Origin: CAVQFB01 sp963711675
GTDB lineage: Bacteria > Acidobacteriota > Terriglobia > Terriglobales > Acidobacteriaceae
Assembly: GCA_963711675.1 (NCBI GenBank)
Contig: CAVQFB010000006.1
Coordinates: 372,001-436,000, forward strand
Reading direction: 5' to 3'
Length of the DNA: 64,000 bases
This document shows positions 16,059 through 24,704 of this stretch, one piece after another. A model generated the notes under the pieces. It was not told where the DNA came from. It searched no databases and worked only from the letters and a program-made list of their open reading frames with translations. The translations under genes and the position numbers were made by a program. The first letter of the stretch is position 1, and the number at the start of each line of letters is the position of its first letter.

Positions 16059-18704
16059 ATGGCAATCCGTTGGGACAAATTCACGCTGAAGGCGCAGGAG
16101 GCGGTGCAGCGTGCGAATGAAGTCGCGTCTGAGCACGGCAATCCCGAGCTTGTGCCCCTGCATTTGCTGGCTGCTTTGCTTGAAGACAAAGAAGGCATCG
16201 TGCCGCCGATCCTGGAGAAGATCGGGATCGGAACGCAGGCCCTGCTGAGCGACGTGTATCGCGACCTCGAGCGCCTGCCCAAAGTTTCCGGCGGCGCCGC
16301 GCAGGCCAATCTCTCGCAGGCGATGAACCAGCTGCTGGAGCGCGCCTTCAAGGAAGCCGACAATTTCAAAGACGAGTACGTCTCTACCGAGCACCTGCTC
16401 CTGGCCATCACTCAGCTGAAGCGAGATGCGGCGTCCGAATTGTTATCTCGCCAGGGCGCGACCTACGACAAGATTCTCCAGGCGCTCACCGCGGTGCGCG
16501 GCTCGCAGCGCATTACCGACCAGAATCCCGAAGCCAAGTACCAGGCGCTCGAGCGTTATGCCCGCGATCTGACCGAACAGGCTCGCCGGGGCAAACTCGA
16601 TCCCGTGATCGGGCGCGACGAAGAAATTCGCCGCGTCGTGCAGGTGCTTTCCCGCCGCACGAAAAACAATCCTGTACTGATCGGCGAGCCCGGCGTGGGC
16701 AAGACCGCGATCGTGGAAGGACTGGCGCAGCGCATCATCTCGGGCGACGTGCCGGAGGTGCTAAAGAACAAGCGCGTAGTCGCCCTCGACCTCGGTTCGA
16801 TGCTGGCGGGCGCCAAATATCGCGGTGAGTTTGAGGACCGGCTGAAGGCCGTCCTGAAAGAAATCGAAGACTCGCAGGGACAGATCGTCCTCTTCATCGA
16901 CGAACTACATACCCTCGTCGGTGCGGGCGCCGCCGAAGGTGCGATCGACGCCTCCAACATGCTGAAGCCCGCATTGGCGAGAGGCGAACTGCGCGCCATC
17001 GGCGCGACCACACTGAATGAATACCGCAAATACATCGAGAAGGACGCTGCGCTGGAGCGGCGCTTCCAGATCGTCTTCGTAGGCGAACCTAATGTGGAAG
17101 ACACGATCGCCATCCTGCGTGGCCTCAAAGAGCGCTATGAAGTACACCACGGCGTGCGGATCAAAGATTCAGCGATTGTCGCGGCGGCCACGCTGTCGCA
17201 TCGCTACATCTCCGATCGTTTCCTGCCCGACAAGGCCATCGACCTGATCGACGAAGCCGCGGCGTCGCTACGCATTCAGATCGATTCCCTGCCCACCGAC
17301 ATCGACCAGCTTGAGCGCCGCGCCACGCAGCTGGAAATCGAGAAGCAGGCGCTGAAGAAAGAAGACGATCCCAACTCGCGCGAGCGGCTCTCGGTGATCG
17401 AAAAGGAACTTGCGGAAATCCGTGAGAAGTCGAATGCGCTGAAAGCGGCCTGGAAGCAGGAAAAGGATTTGATCGCCCGCGCCCGCACTCTGAAGGAGAA
17501 GCTGGAGCAGCTGAAGATCGAAGAGCAGGCAGAGGAGCGCAAAGGTAACCTGCAGCGCGTGGCAGAAATCCGCTATGGGTTGATCCGGCAGACGGAAGAA
17601 GAGCTGAAGAAGGTCACGACCCAGATCGACGGCAAAGGCACCAGCCACCGCATGTTGAAGGAGGAAGTCGACGAAGAGGACGTGGCCCGCATCGTTTCCA
17701 AGTGGACGGGAATTCCAGTCTCCAAGATGCTCGAAGGCGAAGTCAAAAAGCTCGTCACCATGGAAGAGCGGCTGCGCCAGCGCGTGGTCGGGCAAGACCC
17801 GGCGCTCGAGCGCGTGGCCAATGCCATCCGGCGTTCACGTGCGGGGCTGAGCGATCCCAAGCGTCCGATTGGATCATTCATCTTTCTCGGACCTACGGGC
17901 GTCGGCAAAACCGAGCTGGCACGTGCCCTCGCTGAGTTCCTATTCGATGACGAACATGCTTTGGTCCGCATCGATATGTCGGAGTACATGGAGAAGCACG
18001 CGGTATCGCGGCTGATTGGTGCGCCTCCGGGGTATGTGGGCTACGAAGAGGGTGGCCAGCTTACCGAGCAGATCCGCCGCCGTCCCTATGCGGTTGTGCT
18101 CTTTGACGAAATCGAAAAGGCGCACCCGGACGTGTTCAACGTGCTGCTGCAGATCATGGATGACGGCCGGCTGACCGACGGCAAGGGCCGCGTGGTGGAT
18201 TTCAAAAACACGATTATCATCATGACGTCGAATATCGGATCGACTTATCTGCAGGCCGAGAACATGCGCTCAGCCGAAGAGTTTGAACAGGCGGCCAAGC
18301 TGGTGATGAACGCGCTGCACGGACACTTCAAGCCCGAGTTCCTGAACCGCGTGGATGACGTCATCATCTTCAGCCCGCTGGGCAAGGAACAGCTGGTGAA
18401 GATCATCGAGCTGCGCCTCGAAGACCTGCGGCGGCTGCTGGCGGAGCGCAAGATTTCGCTCGAACTGACCGACGGCGCGAAAGAGCTGCTGTTTACCGAG
18501 GGCTTCGATCCGAACTTCGGTGCGCGTCCGCTGAAGCGCGCTATTCAGAAGCTGGTGCAGGACCCGCTGGCGATGAAGATTCTTGATGGCGAGGTGCTGC
18601 ATGGCGACCACCTCATCGTCGACGCCGATAAAAAGGCGGGCAAGATGAAGTTCAAGGTCAGCAAGCGGGTGGGAGAGAAGGAAGCAGCGGAGGCGAAGAA
18701 GTAA
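16059..18704 (+). CDS. clpB: Hsp100 disaggregase ClpB
   Basis: 881 residues, full length. The Clp-N repeat domain (1-145) is followed by the first AAA+ module with GEPGVGKT (209-216) and VLFIDELHTLVG. A long coiled-coil M-domain (about 410-530, Glu/Lys/Arg-rich) comes next, then the second AAA+ module with GPTGVGKTELAR (near 610) and LFDEIEKAHPDVF. The M-domain distinguishes ClpB from ClpA/ClpC. It acts with DnaK to pull apart aggregates. AGGAG precedes the ATG. No CIRCE element was found upstream. Confidence 0.96.
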   Translation: MAIRWDKFTLKAQEAVQRANEVASEHGNPELVPLHLLAALLEDKEGIVPPILEKIGIGTQALLSDVYRDLERLPKVSGGAAQANLSQAMNQLLERAFKEADNFKDEYVSTEHLLLAITQLKRDAASELLSRQGATYDKILQALTAVRGSQRITDQNPEAKYQALERYARDLTEQARRGKLDPVIGRDEEIRRVVQVLSRRTKNNPVLIGEPGVGKTAIVEGLAQRIISGDVPEVLKNKRVVALDLGSMLAGAKYRGEFEDRLKAVLKEIEDSQGQIVLFIDELHTLVGAGAAEGAIDASNMLKPALARGELRAIGATTLNEYRKYIEKDAALERRFQIVFVGEPNVEDTIAILRGLKERYEVHHGVRIKDSAIVAAATLSHRYISDRFLPDKAIDLIDEAAASLRIQIDSLPTDIDQLERRATQLEIEKQALKKEDDPNSRERLSVIEKELAEIREKSNALKAAWKQEKDLIARARTLKEKLEQLKIEEQAEERKGNLQRVAEIRYGLIRQTEEELKKVTTQIDGKGTSHRMLKEEVDEEDVARIVSKWTGIPVSKMLEGEVKKLVTMEERLRQRVVGQDPALERVANAIRRSRAGLSDPKRPIGSFIFLGPTGVGKTELARALAEFLFDDEHALVRIDMSEYMEKHAVSRLIGAPPGYVGYEEGGQLTEQIRRRPYAVVLFDEIEKAHPDVFNVLLQIMDDGRLTDGKGRVVDFKNTIIIMTSNIGSTYLQAENMRSAEEFEQAAKLVMNALHGHFKPEFLNRVDDVIIFSPLGKEQLVKIIELRLEDLRRLLAERKISLELTDGAKELLFTEGFDPNFGARPLKRAIQKLVQDPLAMKILDGEVLHGDHLIVDADKKAGKMKFKVSKRVGEKEAAEAKK

Positions 18705-18851
18705 GCTTGCCGAGCTTGATGTTGGGGTCTTGGTCCCGTCGGTCGAGATGTCCCGGTAGATTTGTTCTAGGCCGACATGGTGGACCTTTGACAGTTAGGA
18801 CTAGCCACATTAGGCAACGTCCATTCTAAGTTCAGGCTGGCAGCGCTAGTC

Positions 18852-19286
18852 TCAATGCTGATCATAACGCTTCCACCCGTTGGGCAGTTCTGAAGCGCGG
18901 CAAACGAACAGGGGTATTTTTTGTTTTTGGCAAAGGGCTTTGATGTCTTCGAGTAGCGCTTTTTCGGAGTCTGAATAAGCGTCAGGGTGACTTACGACAA
19001 TCCACACGCCGTTCTCCTGAACATGTGTATCTTGCTTCCGAACAAACGCCAAAAAGTCTTTCGGCGTCTGCAGGACCGGCGGTTGGGATTCTGCCTTCAG
19101 GTACTCGGCGTAGTCCACACTAAAACCCCATCTTCGTCCGCCGATGTCAGCTACACGCTTCGGAAGCATGTGCAGAGAGATGCCTTTCGCGCGTTCGGGA
19201 GCAGCTTGAACTGATTGTGCGAAGAGTGCGAGAAACATAGTAAAGACAAATAGCTTGGGTACTTGTTCCAAGGCGAGGCCTTCCAT
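18852..19286 (-). CDS. Secreted hypothetical protein
   Basis: 144 residues from MEGLALEQ. A hydrophobic segment KLFVFTMFLALFAQSVQA ending in AxA suggests Sec export. The mature part (ISLHMLPKRVADIGGRRWGF, WIVVSHPDAYSDSEKALLEDIKALCQKQKIPLFVCRASELPNGWKR) has two Cys that could form a disulfide. No family recognised. The 147-bp gap to clpB shows nothing I can name. Confidence 0.55.
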   Translation of the reverse strand: MEGLALEQVPKLFVFTMFLALFAQSVQAAPERAKGISLHMLPKRVADIGGRRWGFSVDYAEYLKAESQPPVLQTPKDFLAFVRKQDTHVQENGVWIVVSHPDAYSDSEKALLEDIKALCQKQKIPLFVCRASELPNGWKRYDQH

Positions 19287-19366
19287 TCTTAGCACCTAGC
19301 TGGCCGGCAATTCCTTTTGGGGTGACAAAAAGACACTTCAATCGTACAACCTGCCTTCCGCCCTAC

Positions 19367-19771
19367 CTAGTGAAAGATTTCCGCCACCGGCTCCTGATAG
19401 AGGTACCAGGCGATCATCACTCGGACGATCACGCCAAGACCGCCCCAGATAATTCCGCTCAGGTTCGCAATGATCACTGCTCCAGACACGCTCGGAACGA
19501 GCATGACCACTCCCCCAATCGCAGCCAGTGCCGCCACGCGTCGCGCCCAGTTGTTCAGACGCAACAAGCCGAAGCCGATCAGTCCCCCCAAAGCCCCTGC
19601 CAACAGGAACGCATACGGTCCCGCCAGTTCCAATCCGCCAAGCAGCGGTGCACCGGTGGCCATCGAAACCAGTCCCGGCCTCACGAGCATGGTCAGGCCG
19701 GCCAAGATGAGGTAAGCCGCCGCCAGAAAGAAGGCACCGGCGATCGCGGTAACGCCTGCTGGAGGTCGCAT
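19367..19771 (-). CDS. Small four-helix membrane protein, unknown function
   Basis: 134 residues from MRPPAGVTAIAGAFFLAAAY. Four hydrophobic segments (about 7-30, 40-62, 72-92, 97-122) make it an integral membrane protein. The frame is open further upstream to 19909, but that part overlaps a two-hairpin repeat and is unlikely to be translated. No family assigned. Confidence 0.65.
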   Translation of the reverse strand: MRPPAGVTAIAGAFFLAAAYLILAGLTMLVRPGLVSMATGAPLLGGLELAGPYAFLLAGALGGLIGFGLLRLNNWARRVAALAAIGGVVMLVPSVSGAVIIANLSGIIWGGLGVIVRVMIAWYLYQEPVAEIFH

Positions 19772-19840
19772 GGTGATGAGATGTTCTAACAGAGGAGTGC
19801 GGGCTACGGAAACTCGTCTGGCGAGGAAGAACGACCACCG

Positions 19841-19891
19841 GGGCTGAAGCCCACTCCTGATTTGGAGCCTGACGCGGCCCTGAAGGGCCGC
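19841..19891 (-). repeat. Two-hairpin repeat, diverged copy
   Basis: Two short palindromes, GGGCT-GA-AGCCC (19841-19852) and GCGGCCCT-GA-AGGGCCGC (19874-19891), separated by 21 bp. On the minus strand they show the same order and TTCA-centred loops as the copies at 56521-56577 and 60607-60663, but the first stem sequence differs with base pairing kept. Confidence 0.55.
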
Positions 19892-20016
19892 TCTTCCACG
19901 GTAGTCCACACGTTCGTGAGACGCTTCGCGAAGTACTTGTCGTAGGAGGTATTAGCTCTTGCCATCGAAATGGCAAACTGCAGATTCCTCGCTACGCTCG
20001 GAATGACAACAAAATA

Positions 20017-20039
20017 GGGCCTCGTAAACTTTGAGGCCC
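20017..20039 (-). terminator. Candidate terminator downstream of pirin
   Basis: GGGCCTC (20017-20023) and GAGGCCC (20033-20039) pair with a 9-nt loop, followed on the minus strand by TATTTTG. It lies about 80 bp after the pirin stop, beyond a low-complexity stretch. Confidence 0.5.
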
Positions 20040-20056
20040 CGCTGAACCTGACACCT

Positions 20057-20113
20057 CGAAACCTCTGAAACTTTGAAACCTTGCAACCTTGAAACTCTGA
20101 AACTTTGAAACTG
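20057..20113. repeat. GAAACTTTGAAACC low-complexity repeat
   Basis: About seven imperfect repeats of a GAAACCTT-like 8-10 bp word in tandem between pirin and its terminator. Low GC for this genome; no coding frame. Confidence 0.7.
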
Positions 20114-20118
20114 GTTTC

Positions 20119-20817
20119 TTACGCCAGGTCGAAGAGCAGCACTTCGCTCTCTTTGGTCCCTTTGATGGTGATCTTGTCCTCGTTGCCGATGGCCGCGCCA
20201 TCACCTTGTGCCAGCGCCTTGCCGTTGAGCTCGACGCCGCCCTTCGCCACCTGCAACCAACCGTAGCGGCCTTTGCCGAAGTCATGCGTGACTTCCTCCC
20301 CCGGCGCCAGCAACGAAACGTAAAGCTGGGCATCCTGGTTAATTTTGACCGACCCTTCCGCGCCGTCACGCGAGGCAATGATCCGCAGCTTTCCGCGCTT
20401 CTCAGCCTCGGGGAAGCTCTTCTGTTCGTAGCTGGGCCGCAGGCCGTTCTTTTCCGGCAGAATCCAGATCTGGAGCAGGTGCGCCGTTTCTTTGTCCGAA
20501 GGATTGAACTCGCTGTGGCGAATGCCTGAGCCCGCGGTCATTCTCTGGCCATCCCCGGGCAGAATTACTGAGCCGGTCCCCAGGCTGTCTTTATGTTCCA
20601 GCTTGCCGTCCAGGATGTAGGTAATGATCTCCATATCACGGTGCGGATGAGTAGGGAAGCCGCTGCCGGGCGCAACGAAGTCCTCGTTGATGACTCGCAG
20701 GGAGCGAAAGCCCATCCAGCGGGGATCCATGTAGTCGCTGAAGCTGAAGGTGTGTTTGGTATTGAGCCAGCCGTAGTCGCCTCCGCCGCGCTCGTCACTT
20801 CTTCTGATGGTGATCAC
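20119..20817 (-). CDS. Pirin-family (YhaK-like) bicupin protein
   Basis: 232 residues from a GTG at 20817 placed 6 nt after GGAGG; the frame is open 22 codons further but without a ribosome site. The N-terminal cupin contains the metal ligands in FPTHPHRDMEIITYILDG and the later RHSEFNPSD. The C-terminal cupin (from about 140) ends EVLLFDLA. Some relatives have quercetinase activity and others are redox sensors, so the role is uncertain. Cytoplasmic by absence of a signal peptide. Confidence 0.9.
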   Translation of the reverse strand: MITIRRSDERGGGDYGWLNTKHTFSFSDYMDPRWMGFRSLRVINEDFVAPGSGFPTHPHRDMEIITYILDGKLEHKDSLGTGSVILPGDGQRMTAGSGIRHSEFNPSDKETAHLLQIWILPEKNGLRPSYEQKSFPEAEKRGKLRIIASRDGAEGSVKINQDAQLYVSLLAPGEEVTHDFGKGRYGWLQVAKGGVELNGKALAQGDGAAIGNEDKITIKGTKESEVLLFDLA

Positions 20818-21062
20818 GGGGAACCTCCATATAAAGTAGTCGTTATAACGAATAACTAAGAAATTAGATGTCTCTTGAGCCAATTGGATTCAGTCGCCTG
20901 ACTCGCCCCGCAGGCACATGCTCCTGCAAGGTCCATCCCTTCCGTAACTCCCGTATTTTCATTTCATTCCGCGCCGGCGAAGTAAAATCAGGTATCTGGG
21001 ACTGCGCTCACCTGGTGAAGCGGCAAAACCGGCGACGCGCATGCTCGACTCGAGGAGGACCT

Positions 21063-22487
21063 GTGCGCCACAAAACGCGAGCTCTTTCGCTTCTGATCCC
21101 TGCAATCCTTGGCATTGGCTTGCTGGCGGCTTGTGGCGGCAAGAGCAGCGGCACCACCAAGGGCAGCCAGGGCAATCTGAGCGTCGTGGTCAGCGACCCC
21201 TCAACCTGCGGCGCGACAGGGAACGGACCATACAGCCACATCTACGTCAGCATCAGCGATGTCAAGGTCAGCCCGAATGCCAACGCCACGCCGGGTGACT
21301 CCAGCTTTATAGACGTGACGCCGGGACTCGCGACCAGCCCCAAGCAAGTCGACCTTTTGGCGCCTCCGAACCAGTGCTTCGTCGCGACCTTGGCCGCGGC
21401 AGCGGCGCTCGCGTCTGGCACCTATCAGCAGGTGGCGGTGACTCTTGCCAAGGACGGCGCCACGATCAGCGGCAACCAGTGCGGAACTTTCGCTAATTGT
21501 GTCACGCTGGCCAGCGACGCCCTGAACACACCACATGACATCCAGCTGGGAACCGAGACCACCACGGGAATCCAGATTCCGGCCAGCCAGATCGCGGGCG
21601 GGAATTTCACCGTGTCCGGTCAGGCACAGACGCTGAACCTGACCTTCGATGCCTGCGCCTCGGTCGTGTCCCTCGGCGGAAACGCCTATCGCTTTAAGCC
21701 GGTTCTCTTCGCAGGCGACGCCACTGGAACTCCAGGATCGGTGAGCGGCCAGCTGGTGGACAGCGTCACACTGGCTGCGGTACCTAACGGGCGGTTCACG
21801 GTCGCCCTCGAGCACCCTGACAGCCGTAACGTCGACCGGGTGGTCATAGAGACCATTGCAGACTCCAAAGGAAATTTCACTCTCTGCCCGGTGATGGCCG
21901 GAACCTACGACGTCGTGGCAAGCGGCCTGCGCACGGACACCGGCGCAGCCTACGCTGCGACCGCGACTCTTAGCGTACAAGCAGGCGCCACGCTTAGCGC
22001 AGTACCCATGATCGCTGTTCCGGGCGCACCGAACCAAACTGCCCCGGTTGTGGGCCTTGCCAGCAGCGCGAACGCTTCTTTTCAGCCCACGCCTGCCGAC
22101 GTAACCATCTCGGCGCTGCAACTGGCCACCGTGAGCGGTATCGGCACGCTGAGCGTGACGATCCCCCTGCCCGAGTTCCCCGCGTCCACGCTGACCGTAC
22201 CGACCCAGGCGGGAGGGACCTGCCCCACGAACACCGATTGTGCGACCTTCGGTCTGCAGCTTCCGCCCGCTAATCTCAATCTCGGGACCTTCAGCGCTTC
22301 CGGTACCTCTTACGCGCAAAGCTCCAACATCGTTAACTACACGATCGAGGGCACTGCCTTTGTGCCGCTCTCGGCCGGAGCCCCCGACTGCAACCCGAAC
22401 TTCCAGACCTTAAACCTCACAAACGTGCTTCCCTCGACAACACAAAATGTCACGACGAGTCCGTTGACCTTCGGGAGCTGCCAGTAG
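21063..22487 (+). CDS. DUF4382 lipoprotein
   Basis: 474 residues from a GTG with GAGGAGG 5 nt upstream. The lipoprotein signal ends in LLAAC (Cys24). The DUF4382 region (about 33-250) begins GNLSVVVSDPSTCG and includes YSHIYVSISDVKVSP. It is followed by a carboxypeptidase-regulatory-like segment (GSVSGQLVDSVTLAAVPNGRF) and a Thr/Ser/Ala-rich C-terminus. The protein is probably anchored to the outer membrane and surface-exposed; its function is unknown. Several Cys pairs suggest disulfides. It is divergent from pirin. Confidence 0.82.
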   Translation: MRHKTRALSLLIPAILGIGLLAACGGKSSGTTKGSQGNLSVVVSDPSTCGATGNGPYSHIYVSISDVKVSPNANATPGDSSFIDVTPGLATSPKQVDLLAPPNQCFVATLAAAAALASGTYQQVAVTLAKDGATISGNQCGTFANCVTLASDALNTPHDIQLGTETTTGIQIPASQIAGGNFTVSGQAQTLNLTFDACASVVSLGGNAYRFKPVLFAGDATGTPGSVSGQLVDSVTLAAVPNGRFTVALEHPDSRNVDRVVIETIADSKGNFTLCPVMAGTYDVVASGLRTDTGAAYAATATLSVQAGATLSAVPMIAVPGAPNQTAPVVGLASSANASFQPTPADVTISALQLATVSGIGTLSVTIPLPEFPASTLTVPTQAGGTCPTNTDCATFGLQLPPANLNLGTFSASGTSYAQSSNIVNYTIEGTAFVPLSAGAPDCNPNFQTLNLTNVLPSTTQNVTTSPLTFGSCQ

Positions 22488-22513
22488 ATCGTCGAGGAAG
22501 GCCTTGGCGGCTC

Positions 22514-22825
22514 CTACTTCTTTTCGGTTTTCTTGGAAGAACCTTCAGACTTGGTCTCGGACTTGGCCTTGGACTCTTTCTTCTCTTCCTTTTTGCCGGA
22601 ATCCTTGCCCGATTCGCCGTTGGACGAGGAACCGGCTGAAGAGCCTCCCTTGGCATAATCGGTGACGTACCAGCCCGAACCCTTGAACTGCACGGCAGGG
22701 GCGGACACTACCTGCTCGACCGCTCCGCCGCAGTCGGGACACTTTTTGACATGGGGGTCGGAGAACTTCTGTATCCGTTCGAAAACGTGGCCGCACTTCT
22801 TGCACTTGTACTCGTAAAGTGGCAT
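22514..22825 (-). CDS. FmdB-family zinc-ribbon protein
   Basis: 103 residues from MPLYEYKCKKCGHVFE. Cys8, Cys11, Cys29 and Cys32 form the single zinc ribbon typical of FmdB regulatory-type proteins. The SGWYVTDY motif follows, then a Ser/Lys/Glu-rich low-complexity tail of about 45 residues. The frame is open upstream to 22912, but the start chosen is the family start. Family members are small putative regulators of unknown targets. Confidence 0.85.
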   Translation of the reverse strand: MPLYEYKCKKCGHVFERIQKFSDPHVKKCPDCGGAVEQVVSAPAVQFKGSGWYVTDYAKGGSSAGSSSNGESGKDSGKKEEKKESKAKSETKSEGSSKKTEKK

Positions 22826-22916
22826 TTCACTCCTGAAACAGACCGGGCAGGAACTTACGTCGATTCTAGGGTTGGAATGCGCTTCCGTCAATTTTGAGCA
22901 GAGGTACCGCATGTGC

Positions 22917-23110
22917 TCACCACGGAACGCATCTTTCTACCACTGAGGCACTGAGACACGGAGAACGCAACCAGGGAATCGTGCACTTCGGACAACTGAA
23001 GGCTTGCGGCCGGACCCACGAGATTACGCCGTAACCTGCAAATCCCGATCTTGCGATCTCCTGATTTTTCTCCGTATTTTTCTCCGTGACTCGGTGTCCC
23101 CGTGGTGATT
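22917..23110. repeat. Pair of CACGGAG-type low-complexity repeats in opposite orientation
   Basis: 22917-22966 reads ACCACTGAGGCACTGAGACA then CGGAGAA on the plus strand. 23061-23110 carries the same words (CACGGAGAAAAATACGGAG, GGGGACACCGAGTCA) on the minus strand. Related words occur at 25202-25230, 33470-33490 and 33652-33680. The period is about 8 bp with no coding frame. Confidence 0.6.
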
Positions 23111-23157
23111 TCGGGCGGTCACAGATTGTTGAGCGCGACGGTGTTAGACTTTTCGCG

Positions 23158-24042
23158 ATGAAGTCCGAAGCTCCAACGCAAACCAATCACGGGTTGCCGC
23201 CCGGCCCGGCACTGTATCTGGTCGCCACACCCATCGGCAATCTCGAGGACATCACCCTGCGTGCTCTGCGCGTCCTGAAGGAAGTCAGCCTGATCGCCTG
23301 CGAAGACACGCGCCAGACCCAGAAGTTGCTCAACCACTACAGCATCGCCACGCGAACCATCAGCTACCACGAGCACAACGAGATGACGCGCGCGGCCGAA
23401 CTCATTGTCGACCTGGAGCAGGGCCTGCGCATGGCGCTGGTCACTGACGCGGGTATGCCGGGTATTTCAGATCCCGGATTTCGGCTGATCACACTTGCCA
23501 TCCGCCATCACGTGCCCGTGATTCCGATCCCCGGGGCGACCGCTTTTCTCGCGGCGCTTGTCGCCAGCGGTCTGCCGACAGATTCCTTCCGCTTCAGCGG
23601 ATTTCTTCCGGCCAAGTTGGGCCAGCGCCGGGCGTTGCTCGAGAGCGTCAAAGATTCGCCGCGCACGCAGGTTTTCTACGAGGCTCCTCACCGGATCGCG
23701 GAGGCACTCAAGGATGTTGTCGACACGCTGGGCCCGCAAAGGCCGGTGGTGATCGCGCGCGAGGTGACCAAAATGCACGAAGAGTTCCTCCGCGGGAGAG
23801 CGAGCGAGGTTCTGGAAACGCTGCAAAGCCGGGGCGAGATCAAGGGAGAGATTACGTTGATCATCGGCAAGGCAGACGACTCTGCGGCGCAGCCGGCGGA
23901 GGCGGTGGCTTCCGTTCGCCAGCGGCTGGAGCGAATGATGGAGCAGGAAAAACTCGACGAGAAGTCCGCGCTTAAGAAAGTCGCGAAAGAGATGGGAGTT
24001 TCGAAGAGCGAAGCCTACCGGGAGCTGCAAAGGAGCAAGTAG
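23158..24042 (+). CDS. rsmI: 16S rRNA (cytidine1402-2'-O)-methyltransferase
   Basis: 294 residues. The tetrapyrrole-methylase fold is shown by LYLVATPIGNLEDITLRAL (N-terminal glycine loop), ACEDTRQTQKLLNHY, SYHEHNE, LVTDAGMPGISDPG (AdoMet binding) and IPIPGATAFLAALVASGLPTD. The C-terminal KKVAKEMGVSKSEAYRELQ helix-turn-helix-like end is normal for RsmI. It modifies C1402 in the decoding centre. The start at ATG 23158 is the only one giving a family-like N-terminus. Confidence 0.94.
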   Translation: MKSEAPTQTNHGLPPGPALYLVATPIGNLEDITLRALRVLKEVSLIACEDTRQTQKLLNHYSIATRTISYHEHNEMTRAAELIVDLEQGLRMALVTDAGMPGISDPGFRLITLAIRHHVPVIPIPGATAFLAALVASGLPTDSFRFSGFLPAKLGQRRALLESVKDSPRTQVFYEAPHRIAEALKDVVDTLGPQRPVVIAREVTKMHEEFLRGRASEVLETLQSRGEIKGEITLIIGKADDSAAQPAEAVASVRQRLERMMEQEKLDEKSALKKVAKEMGVSKSEAYRELQRSK

Positions 24043-24183
24043 TGTGCCTTGGTCGAGCGTTCCGCGATGATGTGAGTTTCAGATCCCTGGCGACATCGCC
24101 CAACCCGGCCACCCTGCAGAAAGCGGATTCCTGTTCTGGATTCTGTCGGCAGACGACAACTAGCGCCGCACTCTTGCCAGAGA

Positions 24184-24576
24184 TTACTTCGCACCCGTCT
24201 TCGACATTTTGGCCGCATGGCCTTTCAGCTCGACCACGATCACATCGAATCCTTTATCGCTGGTGTTTTCCGGCAAATGGACCTGGGCTGGCGTGAATTG
24301 TGCCTCGCCGGCCTTGATGGAAACGGGTTGCGTTTTCCCGTCGGGAAAGTTGAACTGCGCGGTGGTGTCGGTAAGAAACACCGCAACTGCGTCGGGATGG
24401 CTGTGCATCACCGACTTTTCATGCGGGCCGTAATGCACCTTCAAGATTCGAACTTGGTCGTTTTCGCTGACCACGGAGTAGTGCTTGGGGTCAACCTTGA
24501 CCGCGTCCTGGGCCTGAAGGACTGAGACGAAACAGACGCAGAACATCGCACCATAAAGCGCCATAGGCACTCGCAT
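24184..24576 (-). CDS. Secreted cupin-domain protein
   Basis: 130 residues from an ATG with AGGAGG 6 nt upstream. A Sec signal (LYGAMFCVCFVSVLQAQ) leads into a single cupin with HYGPHEKSVMHSHPDAVAVFL supplying His/Glu metal ligands and AGEAQFTPAQVHLPENTSDK as the second cupin motif. The function is not determinable. A strong dyad (24618-24644) lies about 40 bp upstream of the start. Confidence 0.75.
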   Translation of the reverse strand: MRVPMALYGAMFCVCFVSVLQAQDAVKVDPKHYSVVSENDQVRILKVHYGPHEKSVMHSHPDAVAVFLTDTTAQFNFPDGKTQPVSIKAGEAQFTPAQVHLPENTSDKGFDVIVVELKGHAAKMSKTGAK

Positions 24577-24617
24577 ATTGTCCTCCTTGTAATTGTGGAA
24601 TCGGTTCGAAAGGCACC

Positions 24618-24650
24618 CAACCCTACTCCGGTGGGGTAGGGTTGTCAATC
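24618..24650 (-). promoter_or_regulatory. Operator-like dyad overlapping the cupin promoter
   Basis: CAACCCTACTCC (24618-24629) and GGGGTAGGGTTG (24633-24644) form a 12-bp inverted repeat (one mismatch) with a 3-bp centre. On the minus strand TTGACA overlaps its upstream edge and the dyad fills the space where the -35/-10 spacer should be, an arrangement typical of MerR-family promoters. The repressor or activator gene is not in the window nearby. Confidence 0.55.
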
Positions 24651-24661
24651 AGACCTCGACT

Positions 24662-24683
24662 CGGCGGACGAGGGCGTTCGCCG
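24662..24683. repeat. GGACGCCCTCGTCC palindromic repeat, copy 3
   Basis: Arms CGGCGGACG and CGTTCGCCG around AGGG, the reverse orientation of the other copies. The one substitution leaves a G-T wobble when read on the plus strand. Confidence 0.65.
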
Positions 24684-24704
24684 CTACACAAGTTGTATTG
24701 ATCC

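Noticed and set aside
21201..22319. A 372-residue minus-strand frame inside the DUF4382 lipoprotein gene
   Set aside because: Shadow of a GC-rich coding region; Arg/Gly-rich, no motif.
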